A stretch of DNA of 60,000 nt from Branchiostoma floridae. Its lineage: Eukaryota > Chordata > Leptocardii > Amphioxiformes > Branchiostomatidae. This document shows, in pieces, positions 25,439 to 37,946 of the stretch. Below the pieces are notes generated by a model. It was not told where the DNA came from. It searched no databases and saw only the letters and a list, made by a program, of their open reading frames with translations. A program made the position numbers and the translations under genes. The DNA is taken from contig NC_049992.1 in the NCBI RefSeq assembly GCF_000003815.2, forward strand, positions 11,300,753-11,360,752, read 5' to 3'. Positions within the stretch are counted from its first letter, which is position 1, and each line of letters begins with the position of its first letter.

Positions 25439-28400
25439 CATGGAGACAGAGAGAGAGATGTTTGTAGTACAGAGAGAAAGATAGACATTTCTCAACATCA
25501 ATATTTTGAACATGTTATAAATCTGATCACATGATATAGATTATCATCAATGTTAACAAACAAGAACACAGTTTGATTGGTCATTTTCAATTCGTTTTGA
25601 AAACAATTCCAGAATATTGAGACAAACACTTTTTCATCTTGTATTGCTGTCGAATATATCATCGGATTGGGGATGCATTGAATATTTAGTCTCATCAATG
25701 ATATCTAACCAATTCACTTTGAATCAATCATGTAAATAATATTAGGTACATCAGATCATTCTATATCTATAGTCTAGTCACTACTTCGTTGAGACTTTGC
25801 CGATGGCATCATTCTTAGGACCGACTAGTAGTTCGTTTCGTGCGCAGCAATTCGCTGACTACAAAGCCAGCTCCCGCAGAATGAACTGTGTAAACTCTCC
25901 CCAATGATTAATTGGGCATGTAACAATTAGAATAATCGCGCTAATTGATTTTCATGTGATTAATAGATACGCATTTGCAGATTACTTTAGGTTGATTAAG
26001 TTGGATCGTGTGACCAGAGCGATTTGAAAGAGTCCATTATGAACGAGCCCGGGGCCTCGGAGTGGTTGAATATTGAAGCAAACTGACGGGCATTGTGCGG
26101 GAAACTCATTTCGCAGTATGCAAGATAGCCCCGTCCTGTGAGAAATAAGGTTCTTTTGTGACTGGAGCGCCGCATTTGTCACGGTAAAGTCAGGTATAGT
26201 TCCAGCTGAGAAATGAAACAGCGAGGAAACTGAACAGGTCCCCTCGCGGGAGACGCATTGTTGGCCTACAGGTACGGGAAGTTGTGGATGTGGTAATTAT
26301 TCAGACTTGTCAGTTCCATGACCAGGGGACATTATGGCGAGATTTGAAGCCCAGAGGAAACCACGGACCACGCAGAAAAGTTTGAAGGCATATTTTCCCC
26401 CACATCAATCGCTTCTTTTCACATGAAATATGAATGGAAAGCCTAATCTATCTTCCCATTAAGTATTATAAGTCATTGACATAAAAACCGTGGAAAGTTT
26501 ACGCTACCGTCCCGGTGAGGTACTATACGTCGGTGACATTTGCAGCTGACAGGGTGTAGTTAATCATCGTCATCATGCCTTGTTGTTATCGAGGGAAAGC
26601 AAAAGGCAAGAAAACTCGAAAGCATCGCACATCATATATCATCTACACTCCAGTGATAGCAAACGTACACGCACAGGTAAATTATAGTCGGCGGCATGTG
26701 GCATTTCCATAGCATTGTGGCATTGCCTATCAAAACACAGGCACAAATTTGTTGGCTTATCATTTGTTGGATAGCCTATGGAGACAGACCTTGGTGGGGG
26801 CCTTTAGCGAAAGTAACGTTTGGGGGCAACTACATTGGTGTAATACAAAAGTTGAACGTATTAAATCTCTACTACTTATCCAAAGGACAGGTGGGCACTG
26901 CAGAAGATCCATTAACTTAATGTCATTTTTATTTTAAATCTACAGACTCTGAGGTATAACTTTTTAACTTTTTTGTGCCATGTTTTTGAAAAGCAAATAT
27001 GTTTTTCTCTTTAAACCATTAAATCTGGCAAATGTATAGTAATGGCATGTAAAATATCACACTAAGCACGTACTAGCTATTGAAACGTTTTCATCACAGA
27101 AGGCGTTGGCACAGGAAGGCAAAGCACTCCATGAATTACCCAGAACATATTTGATATTAACCTCAATGTCAAGACAGTTGGTAAAGCAATATTACCTTCA
27201 AGGCCCTGAATGAATTATGAATGACAGCCTTAGAACCTCACGTCAAATCGAAAATGTATGAGGTTGCCTGAAGAAAGTGACATTGCGCTTGCCGGAAGTT
27301 GGAAATACCCTTGTTGTCAGGCTGAGAGAGGGGGACGGCTGCACCAAACGCTTGCAGATTTTGTTTAAAGAAGAGCATCTTCCAGTGTACCAAGTACAGA
27401 CCGCCCTTAGGCATATGTTTCTTGTGGCTGAATTTGCAACTGGGGGCGGTAGAGGTCATCATCAATGTTTTTCTTGTGTTTCTTGGAACATATGTCGCCA
27501 CCTTGAAAGAGAATTGAGTCGTTTGATAAAGACATAAACAACATTAACATTCCATAGTTGCGTACGCTTGAGGCTTGAAGTATCCATAAGTTTTGTTTTT
27601 AAAGTTGCATATCTTGAACCAAGGAGATCTTTTAAAATCCTTGCTTGAACAGTTGTTGCATTCATCCCAAACGCGTACGAGCCATGTGACTATAACAAGG
27701 TCTGTTTTCCTCTGAAGTAAAATCTTGCCTGGTGACAGATACAATTACAATGTCATCGGGAAAATATTCTCCCACACGCGAAGGCAGGTGCTTATAAAAG
27801 TGTTAAGTCTGCAATTTCCTAAGTTTGGAGACTTCCTGCCTCAGCATTTTTCGATCCTTGACATTTTCTTATCAGCCGCCCGTTCTGTTACCGCCAAAAT
27901 TGCAATCATGAGACGAACAGCAGGAGTGTTATTGCCCATATAACGGCCGTGTATAGGAAATAAAGTTCTATTCCATACAGATTGAGGCGTGACAAGTAAT
28001 ATTGTCCAGGCAAATGATCCCTGGTTTACCAGAGATCAGTGTTATGTCAGTCAAACCGCGCTCATGAATACTCATGTAAATATCCGGACCTTGTAAGTAC
28101 CACTTCCGCCGCTCGAGCAGAAAGGAAGCGAAATGCCAACCGGTTTTCATCACACGGTGAGGATGTCAGTTCCAAGGGCATCTTATTGCGGCGGTTGTCG
28201 CGGCGGGTTGGGGGTGAATAATGGGCGGTGCAGCTGGAGATGTCTCCTGCCGTGGTGGAGCAGGCAGGACCGGCGGGTGATAAAGAGCGCATGTCATCTC
28301 AGCTGAAGCGGAAACTACCGAAATGTCGAAGTGCCACTTAATGTTTATGTCACGATCTCCGGCCAGTCTGCTCCAATCTGTGCACAACGTCGATAGGCTC

Positions 28401-28457
28401 ACATCTACGGCAACGCGCAGATTTCTGTAGTCTTCATTCTAACGTATATAGAAATAT

Positions 28458-28516
28458 ATGATTGATATAATTATGGTGTTCTACAACTCTAATATGTGAT
28501 TGATATAATTATGGTC
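28458..28516. repeat. Short direct repeat
   Basis: TATATGATTGATATAATTAT and TATGTGATTGATATAATTAT with following GGT occur 36 bp apart. Confidence 0.85.
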
Positions 28517-30270
28517 TACTTCAACCCTAGATAATGTTTCTGCAAGTGCAGATGCAGACCCCGGGCCAGTGAAGAAGAAGATGAATGTCACTGGGTTTGG
28601 AAAGAAAGTAGGCACTGCACACTGAAATACAGATTCAAATGGCAATTAGCGATGCGCCATAGCTATGTAAAATCCCCGGGCGTCTATATTGTCAAAAAAC
28701 TGGCGTCAAAAACTTGGCGATGAAGGGAATATTATCACCAGTTGTTCAGTTTTCTGTCGTTGATGTTAGGCTACTAATTATCTACATGACGGACGTTACT
28801 GTAAATGGTGTGTAAAGATCAAAATGATCAGTCCAGGAGGAATACTATATCGGCTACATGGTCGACTGACAAGAAAACACCTTGAGAGTTGTATCAAGTA
28901 ACGAGCTCCTATGATACATGAATTGTGTATATTTGATATTGGTATTGAGGTAAATTCTGATTTCTTACTAATTAAAGATGCTGAGTTATCGCTGTTGTAT
29001 TTCCCAACACAGCAACTCGTGCCAGGATAAGATAGAAACTCTTCATCATCTACCTGGTACTGCACAGACATCCCTTCGCTGTGAATAGAGACACGGGGAT
29101 GATTTCCCTTCCTGACGCCTTAGGAGAGTCATTCAACATTACTTTGTTATATGAGCCTGTTATCTCCGTGGATTTCTGGCTGTAAGAGCTATGGATCAAT
29201 CGGCGGCCTCGCCTGATCTCGTCAGGCTTCTAAGGCCATTTCCTGCAGCGTTCCGGGCTCCCAATGATATCAACGTTGCCCTCGACTGTGCACCAGGCCA
29301 CCGTTAGGGAGTATGAGGTATAAATAAGCTTCCTGAATGATACTACACTGCGCGGTTTTCCCATCAAAGTTGGGTAACGCATTTCTTCCTTGAAAGAGCT
29401 TTGAGCTTTGATAGAATTCGGGCTAATGCCAGGTGGCGGCAGACGGTCTTTAGTTTATCAGAGGTGCTTTATCCTGGAGCGAAGGAAACAAGGAACAATA
29501 GATCTTATGTAATACATCATTTCTCGGGGGGTCAGAAATCGATACTTTTCCGAAGTTTGTCTTCCTGCAATGCTGGCCACTCAGCTGAAATTCCAGGAAA
29601 TTCCAGGAAATGGTAGTAAGCAGGCTTCCAGGGTAGAGCAGATATTTGAGGATTGTGATGATCTTGGCCTTCGACGATAACCTCTCAAAAGATATAGTCT
29701 ATGTAATACGTGAAAACGAAATGAGAAAACAATCCTATTGTTAAAATCAAAGAGCACACACATTATAGAAGATGTGGGTAAGTTCGTCTTCCAATGCCTG
29801 AAAATGAGAAGTCAAACTCAACAAAACTAGCGTCATGTATACTTTAGTAGCACGACATGGAATTTAGTCCTCAGCATCATTGTACTTTACTCTAAGTGTA
29901 TTTTTTTGTACTTGCAATTCGGGCATGAACTTGCAATAAACATTTATTACTAAAAACGCGTAATCATCCAATTGCAAGGCATTTGGGGATGTTTCTACTG
30001 GTATGGATGTACCTGTTCAATACCTCATGCTTCCACAGCAATATCATAGAGGACCATAATGCCATACATATATCGACAACCGATACCGTGCCCACAGAGA
30101 TTGGAAGGAAAATGAAATAACCTGTCACTGCCATGTGGAATTCATACCTGGCTGTCGCACTAGAATGTCAAATGTGGTGCTGGTTAGGTCAAGGCTACAG
30201 CCGGAAGGTTGACAATGCCATGGTGAAATGCTGCAGAGAAGGTCAAACCTTGCACCCAAAATGTTTTCTA

Positions 30271-30404
30271 AAGGTGGTATCTCACTGCACTGGGGCGGCA
30301 CTGCTAGTATGGCACTGCGGGGTTTGTTCGATGCGTTATATGTTTGCATAAGACAACAAAATACACAAAACGTAAGAAAATTCGTTATTTACCTCTGAAA
30401 ACCT
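30271..30404. mobile_element. MITE family A, truncated copy
   Basis: Starts AAGGTGGTATCTCACTGCAC, like the full copy at 58560, and shares ACACAAAACGTAAGAAAATT and CGTTATTTACCTCTGAAA with its interior. The right terminal inverted repeat is missing. Confidence 0.8.
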
Positions 30405-30927
30405 TTATGTATGAAGCGCCATGGTACAATGAGACAGATTCCAGTTGGAGCATTGAACATTTAGGATGGCGTACCATATATGTTACCATATACATTCGCT
30501 TCAGCGTCTACCCATCATACTTCAGTCTTAGACACGAGCAATTTCCCAATTGCAGTAATTGCATTACAACATTGATTACATACAGTAATGAAAGAGATTG
30601 TTGCAAGATTGTTATTATGGTATTGAATGAACGGAATACGTATAACCACGTACCAGAACAGTATAATGCTATTCTGTGAATGAGCTGTGAATGAAGTACG
30701 TCGATACTAAATGCATTGTGACTGTAAACGTTACATTTGGCTGTTTCAGAAAGCCCCGGCGCCGTTTTGTTATGCGTTATCTTGCTTATGCAGTTCCAAC
30801 TCAATGTCTGTCAGACTAATGGGATAAATGCGTCATTCATGGCGGGTCTAGTCATCTTAGCCACCATTCAATAGGGCTTCTAGTCGTCAGCGTACTCATG
30901 AAACTTTCAAACACTTAATCCAGCAAG

Positions 30928-30953
30928 TCAACGTGTTTATTTCGTTCCAGACT

Positions 30954-30984
<31 letters not shown>

Positions 30985-31030
30985 GTATGTTGAAATATTC
31001 TTAAGGGACTCAACGTGTTTATTTCGTTCC

Positions 31031-31065
<35 letters not shown>

Positions 31066-31092
31066 GGTATGTTGAAATATTCTTAAGGGACT
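30928..31092. repeat. Tandem duplication (2 x about 82 bp) enclosing TA/GA microsatellites
   Basis: TCAACGTGTTTATTTCGTTC begins both copies (30928 and 31010), and GGTATGTTGAAATATTCTTA ends both. The cores differ: the first has (TA)n then (GA)n, the second only (GA)n. Confidence 0.93.
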
Positions 31093-31839
31093 GATAATCG
31101 AACGAATACGTCTATACATGTACTTAATATGCATAATATGAGTTATCGGTAAAAATTATGTGTCATAATTTTACTCTGGTGCCACTGAAATGTAAAAGGA
31201 ACAGGCGTACCCGAGGTATTACATAATCAAAGAAAGTGACTTTGATGGTTCCGGTAATTTGTAGGCATTAGCAATGCTTATAGAGGTGCCTTGATTACGT
31301 AACTGAAATGAAAACGTATAGAAAGGGCTATGATACACTTTTTACAATTACTCACTTGATGCACCATGTTTTTTTTAATGAAATGACGTTATAATTGGTT
31401 CGTTTGTGAAATCCTTTGCTGATAAATGTTGCCAATTTTCAAAGTTTTTTTATCATCTATCTAACCATTCACAAAATCAATATTTTGGCTAAGGTTATCA
31501 AAACTATGGCTATAGTTGATGGTCCTGTGGTATTTTGTCGACCAGTATGGGAGCTCGAGAGTGGCATTGGACTGTTTTCGGGTCATTAACCATGGGGATA
31601 AGGTAATCTGTGATCGATAGGCTCCTGGCTGTATTAGATGTGAACTTCCGCTTCGTTACAAGCCCTGAAATAGTAAGGGCATCAAATGGATCGGCGATGA
31701 TAAGGACGGGAATAGGGAACCGGGGATGACGGAAATGTCGCTGTGCTTCTGTGAAGGCGGGATAAGGAATGAGAAATAGGGTCAATATCGTCTCATAGAA
31801 TTGTGAGGCCGTGCGGGCAGTGGGCCGTTATTCACTGTG

Positions 31840-32280
31840 TCTAGGGCACGCCATGAGTCAGGGGTAGAAGGAACCCCTTGCATCCTTAGTCCTCCTAGGA
31901 GACGGAAACTCCAAACAACAAACCTGCATCTGCTGGGGCCGTCTTACACGTTGCATACAGTTGCCCCTGTAGGATTTAGTGCGTGGAGAAGGAAGTGCAC
32001 ACCCCTCCTTCACCCTAGAAATCCAAGAGCAGGCCAGGCAGACGGGTCGCCTTAAACCTGTCTGCCTACCGTTGTCTTCCTAGACAGACGGATGCCAACG
32101 ACTAAGGCATGGTATGGGAAGGGGGAGCCCATTCCTTCACTTCCACTGCCTTTTAAGTCAGGTGCATATTTGTACACCTAGGTTGAGTTTCTAGCCAGGA
32201 ACGCCAGGAATCGAGCCCGTAACTCTCTATCCAGTGTCCACTAGCCTGGCCACTTGTTCATTCTCCCCCACAAGAAATTA
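31840..32280 (-). mobile_element. Second tRNA-derived SINE family (minus strand, degenerate)
   Basis: In minus-strand sense, GTGGCCAGGCTAGTGG (32253-32238) resembles an A box with the D-loop of a tRNA, and CGGGCTCGATTCCTGG (32219-32204) a B box. The spacing is shorter than in a tRNA, suggesting a deletion. A GC-rich body with CAGACGG/CCGTCTG words follows. Ends are approximate. Confidence 0.45.
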
Positions 32281-32499
32281 GGAATATCAACGGACAGAGA
32301 CAGAATATAAATGAATGAATGTATACCTTAATTGTACGTTTATGCTCTCTAACGAAGTACAGTTCAAAGTGACTAGAATGCAGTTCCTAGTGATTCCAAG
32401 CACAAATTGTGTAAGTATGTGATATAAAACTAAAACTACAAAGTCTAAAGTAAAGGACACTATGTTGTTCAATACACATACCAAACATTAAGTAGTAAA

Positions 32500-32640
32500 A
32501 TAAATAGCCTTTATTGCACATTCATGCCCTATCGGGCTAAGTACAGGCATAAGATACAAAGGGTAGTAATGCAGTAAACATGGTTTCTCAGGGTATGCCT
32601 ATAACGTAATAGGGATTATTCGGGGTAAACTGAAGTAAAA
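32500..32640 (-). mobile_element. Possible retroelement 3' end
   Basis: In minus-strand sense this ends with AATAAA (32515-32510) just before an A/T-rich junction, preceded by CTTAGCCCGATAGGGCATGA. It contains a small GCCCTATCGGGC palindrome. It lies directly next to the second SINE. Family not named; the identification as a mobile-element tail is inference. Confidence 0.3.
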
Positions 32641-34125
32641 TGTACGACGAGACATCTCGGTTAGAAACCCTGTTCAATGAGCCGGTGTGCATTTATCTAC
32701 AGGACGTACGTCCAAGAAAAACAGAAAAGTAATCCCCGAAACCCGGACCGGTAGTACATAAAACCCCGCTGACTGGATCCATTTATCACAGATGTCACAT
32801 CGCATCGAGCGGAGCGCAAATCATGCCCCCTATCTGTGACTCAGAGGCTTCACACGCGACTTCCAGTCTAAGAAGGGTCAGGACTCCCCCTTTGTAGGCG
32901 AGCCCGAGGAAAGACTGATTTTATGCACTGGTAATGGCTCCGGGGCTTTAGCACACAATTCAAGCGGTCAAAGCCGCTATCCGATGATATAACAACTACG
33001 TGTTCATTCTATCGATCGGACCAAGGTCCGGCAGCGGCCCGAGAAGGCAGACGGGCTAATGGGCCATCGGTCATCTCGGCACGTCTCCGGCCCCTGTATG
33101 GAAGAGTAGCCGATATCAAACCACACGACGACATACATTACCCTTCACAACCAATTCTTATCACCCCCGACTGAGATGCATGGTCCTAGATATGTTCTAA
33201 TGCTTATGAAGACGGTGATTTACTGAGCTCAGACGGCTAACCTTGTTAGCTTGCGTCCTTGACAATGCATAGCTGCAAAGCACATGGCATTTATCTTTAT
33301 GTTTCCAACTTATCTTGGGAAGACCGAGAAGAAAATGATATAATTATAGAATAAATGATATTATAACTCAAAGTCTTTCTGAATGACGCGTTGTCTTAAG
33401 TCTTTACTGTGCATTTGGTCATGTTCCAAATATTCTAATGCCCGTTCTATGCCTCAAGCACATGATAGGCTGCCGAGAACATAGCATTTATCAGAAGATA
33501 TTTGCTAGATACCAGGAAAATGGATATAGCGGTCCTCTTTTGTAGATTGTATCTTAGAGGGTTTTTTTTTTCAAAAATACCCTGCATCAGTGTGTACCTA
33601 TACCCACCAGCGTTGGCGTGCGTCAGTACATTTCTTGAATACGGCAGGACATGGTATAAAGATAGGTTAGCTAGCTGAGAACGGCACTCATGCATATTGG
33701 GCGTTGATGCTTGTCACTTGTACGAGTAGATTGTTCTTGAAACTCGTAGTGTTGTTGCATGTATAAAGATATGTATATAAGATATGTTAAAATCATCTCA
33801 GGGGATAAAAGGAGGTATGAACGCGTTACATATTTCATATACACCGAAAAAGTGGGCGTACAAGAGATATTAGGCAACTTCAGTAGCAGTGCATCATAAT
33901 CTAATATCCGGATCTGACCATCTATAGTTAGCATATATTATATTATGTATACATTTCCATCCACAGAAGTATTGAATTAAACGCATATTGATATCTATTA
34001 CACAGAGACAATTTACCACTGATATTGACACATATTGATGTAGGTAACCACTGGACGTCATGAGTATTGGACACTCTTTTCATACAGGGTACAGGCAGGT
34101 TGCATAGGCTTACAGTTGTTTTACC

Positions 34126-34413
34126 AGCATATATATACATATGCATATGCATTTACATATACATATACCTATACACTACACATACACATACACATACAAA
34201 TACATATACACATACATATCCATATCCATACAAAAATATACATATACAACCTGGAGGCAACTTGAAGAGGTGTTGTTTTCACCTGTTTTGCCTTTCCCAT
34301 CATTTTGTTTGTTTATGGTGAAGCTTACTAGATAAATGAATAGACATACATATACAAATAAGTACAAAGACACACACACATATACATATATATATACTAT
34401 ACATATACATATA
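34126..34413. repeat. (ACATAT)n / (CATACA)n microsatellites
   Basis: Two imperfect hexanucleotide tracts, about 34126-34250 and 34343-34413, separated by about 90 bp of ordinary sequence. Confidence 0.93.
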
Positions 34414-35257
34414 TTTGGAGATTATGCACATGACCTTCCACTTGGCAGAATACTTTTTCTACTCTAACTTATCACGTCTGACATGACGCTTTTACAGTAA
34501 TCTGTAACTGCGCAGAAGGTGCACTCTTACAGTAGTTATGGGTCCATTCCTGTCATCCTGATAGCTTTATACATGACAGCTACTTCCTTTTCGATTTCCT
34601 ACACACGAGATTTCAACTTTCCTCTTTACAGGTGCTAGACTGAATCTTTCATTCGGTGAATAATTTGCTACCAGAAAAATGACCTAATCAATCTTCTTAA
34701 TGACTGCTTTCTTTTCTCACCACCTTGCGTTTTGATACGCCGTTTCCCCAACAGTTGGTAATAAACAACATTTTTGACAGATACCTTAATCTTCCGTTGA
34801 AAATTGTCTTTCTATCTTGTTTTTGCAACGTGTGACAGTGTCGAAAGGGAATGTCTCGGTCCTTAAACAAACGACCGTATGAAAGTCATGTGCACATGAT
34901 TTATTTTCCGTTTAAGTCTTTTACATTACATCATGTAAGTACTGTGATTTGTCATGCTGTACAAGTATTTGTGTTCAGGTGCTATTGAAATATGTCATGG
35001 AAATGTCATTGCTGTTGACCGATCTGTGTTATTAATTTTGTGTGCGTATGTGAAGTATGCATACACTACGTCTTGCATTGTATACACTCAGGTTCTCGAC
35101 TTTCGTATTCCGAGCAACATTACTACATGTTAAATGTATAACGTGTCCTGGACATGAGTATGAACGTACCAAGGCGGCAAGACAAATATTTAGTCCCTGA
35201 CAGCCGTATACTTACAGGCTAGCTTAGAAAGGCAGAGATGGGGATTAAGATGCGTAC

Positions 35258-35381
35258 CTCGTATGGTAACTGCAAATGTCCTGAAGCTACCGAAATTCAT
35301 GGTCGTATATTTCTGTATTAATGACACACGTGAAATACGGGTGAAGTCTAGCGCTTTCCCCGTCAGGAGCTCATCAAATCG
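35258..35381 (-). CDS. Weak candidate exon inside intron 1 (unrecognised)
   Basis: The open frame 35190-35489 on the minus strand contains an exon-like segment. It has a pyrimidine-containing acceptor (CTGTGCAG) and a donor CATACGAG/GTACGC, and would encode about 41 residues from RFDELLTG to FAVTIRG. It enters in phase 0 and leaves in phase 1, so it cannot be inserted directly between exons 1 and 2, which both use phase 1. It would need another exon before it, or belong to a different transcript. No family is recognised, and chance is the default explanation. Confidence 0.15.
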
Positions 35382-37890
35382 CTGCACAGCACAGGAATAG
35401 TTCCTCGTCTCTACCAGTCGTTTGGTTTTGTTATTCACGGTGACATTACCCTGTGCAAAACCTTGACTTTCTCTCCTTAGTGACGCCAACCAGGCCCCAG
35501 GGATTGATAAAAGAAATGAAAGCTAAGGCATGCAGAAACCGTGCAATGAACATTGTCTAGACAATGGGCACTTCATTTCTGATAGGACCCTTCAAGTGTG
35601 TTCGCGGGATATTGGAACAGTTGGTAGGTCGTTCGCTCGGGTTTTTATTAGAATTCCAAGCGGTGCCTGTGTCACCAGTTCCGAAATAGATCAATATGAA
35701 AACAAAATTGCTGTTAGATTGGAATGCGGGGTGGGATATTGAGAATGTCTTGCACCATTGACACTACTAGATTGCAATGTGAAGAACCGTTTTATCCCCG
35801 TGCAGGACGCTGACCTATCGCACTTGTTTCCGATCAACCATCATCCGCAAGACCTTACCAACAGATGAAGCGAAAAATTATGTTTCTAGCGCATCATGTA
35901 TGTCCTGGAGTGACTCTGCGATCCACAGATAAATGGTTGTTGTATGATACTGTATTTCTTATATATTACGACACCTATGATCACTTTGAACTCGTTTGAA
36001 TGTGCAGTACAGATTTTACAAATATGTTTTTGCAACCCTTAGATTAATAAGGGAACGTTTTGAATAATCTCTTCCAGCACAATATGATAAAACAAAACAC
36101 CTGCTTGACGTACGAGTTACTGATTTGTCTTGCTGCCATCACATGATGACATCAGTTGCCTTAGCTTTGAGAGTCTTCCAGGTTCGCTGAAGCTTTTCAT
36201 GTGGCTTGGAGATGATCTTTATCGGAGACGAACTAAGCTAAAAGCTGGGATGTAGATATTGCATTTTCCTTCAGGCTCTTCCTGTCTTTCAGGGTTAAAC
36301 AAAGGTCACCAGGGAAGAGTATAGGAGAGATAAGACTTTTTACCGGACTGTGGTGCCGCTATCCAGGCGATGTCTGGATACGGATGGGCAGTGGTTTATT
36401 CCAGACCTATTGGCGGTATCAGTGTTCTCTAGCAATGGGACCATAAATATCACATACGTGCGTCACCAATATGCGTCCACCATTCTTACCGTAAGGTTAT
36501 TATTGATAAGATAGGATTTTGACTCACATTAGAGTTGATGGACGCTTTGACTGTTAGACATTTCTGCCAGAAAGTCGGTTAGATAAAAGCCAATGGATGT
36601 GCTATCACCGAATGTCGCAGGGTAATCAGAAAATAGAGGGCATAGCGCTCTAATGGTCTGCAATAAAAGTGATTAAGACTTGGTACAAAGATGGGTATCT
36701 TCGTTCGTAACATGCAGTAACTGATGCCAATGTTAATGCGGAAATGGATTCTTTATTCGCCATTCCATATTCCGGCAGGGTTGCTGTGACGCCCACATGC
36801 ATGGGTTTATCATACGCTAAGAATAGGTTCAAGGGGCGCGCTGTTGCGGTTTGCACTTTACTACCACTGCAAGGCCACCTTTATGCACATCGCAGAGGCA
36901 CATGCCGAAGTTTATATCCCATTAAAGGATTACCGCGCTGGACGTTCCTTTGAAAAGTTTCGAGTGCTCTGAATTCTCGACGGAGAGGGAAGGTAAATAA
37001 TAGGCGGTTTGCCATTGCGATAAGTATACCGGCGCACGAAACGGAGAATTATGGTCAGTTCTCCCCGACACGGTAATGTTTCATCGCGTAGTCTCATGAC
37101 AGCACAATTTGTAAACATAATCCAACGTAAACTCAATAAGAATACAGACCGTGTCTCAGGAATACAGTCTCTGGTAATGGCATGACCGTGGATTACTGAA
37201 GTATTTAGGGTTTTGTCGTTTTTACTGCTTCTGGAGTTCTCTCTCTCCAAAACAGCACTTTCAGTTGGAGGAAATAGATAGGGACACATCACGAGGAGAG
37301 CTTCTGTGTTTTAAGATCTGTCAGGACGACAACTCTCCAATACGTAGAAGGATAACTGCAACAAGAGACATCTATTTGTCTCAAACATGGTTGAAGGTTC
37401 ATTAAACAAATTATTTCTGACTTGCGCGCTTAAAACAATTTTTTTTGCGTCAGAAAATGCAAGCGGGTTAGTTATTTTCAGTTTTTCAGAGAGTTTTTCA
37501 AAGGGCACGTAAGGGAAATGATTTATATCTACTCTTCAATGCTGAGAACGTCATTCCATCGACCTGGAAACTTTACCTACAGAAGCCAAACAGATAGTAG
37601 TTAGATAGGTCTTCCCCGAGACTGTAATGGACATCACACGTCGGTTTCTCTCTGATAACAGCATTATGTGAACCAGTCGGTATCTTTCATCGAAGTCAGA
37701 AGATTTGTCCCCGAAGAAGGTCATACATCCCATCATCACTTGATGCTTGATGGGTTCAGGGCATCTCTTTGCCCGAATGTGGTCACAAATCAACGATGCA
37801 CTGAATGTAGAGTTATACTGTACAATCAGACAATAGCATCCACCACACAATGATGGGAATCTGCTAGTATTTTGTCATAGTTCTCTTTGC

Positions 37891-37946
37891 CTCTGTCTCT
37901 CTTTCTCTGTCTGTCTGTCTGTCTGTATGTATGTCTGTCTGTCTCT
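37891..37946. repeat. (CTGT)n microsatellite
   Basis: Pyrimidine-rich CTCTGTCTCT passing into CTGT tetranucleotide repeats with ATGT variants. Confidence 0.95.

Noticed and set aside
25125-25513. 119- and 79-codon frames
   Set aside because: Most of their length is the TG microsatellite.
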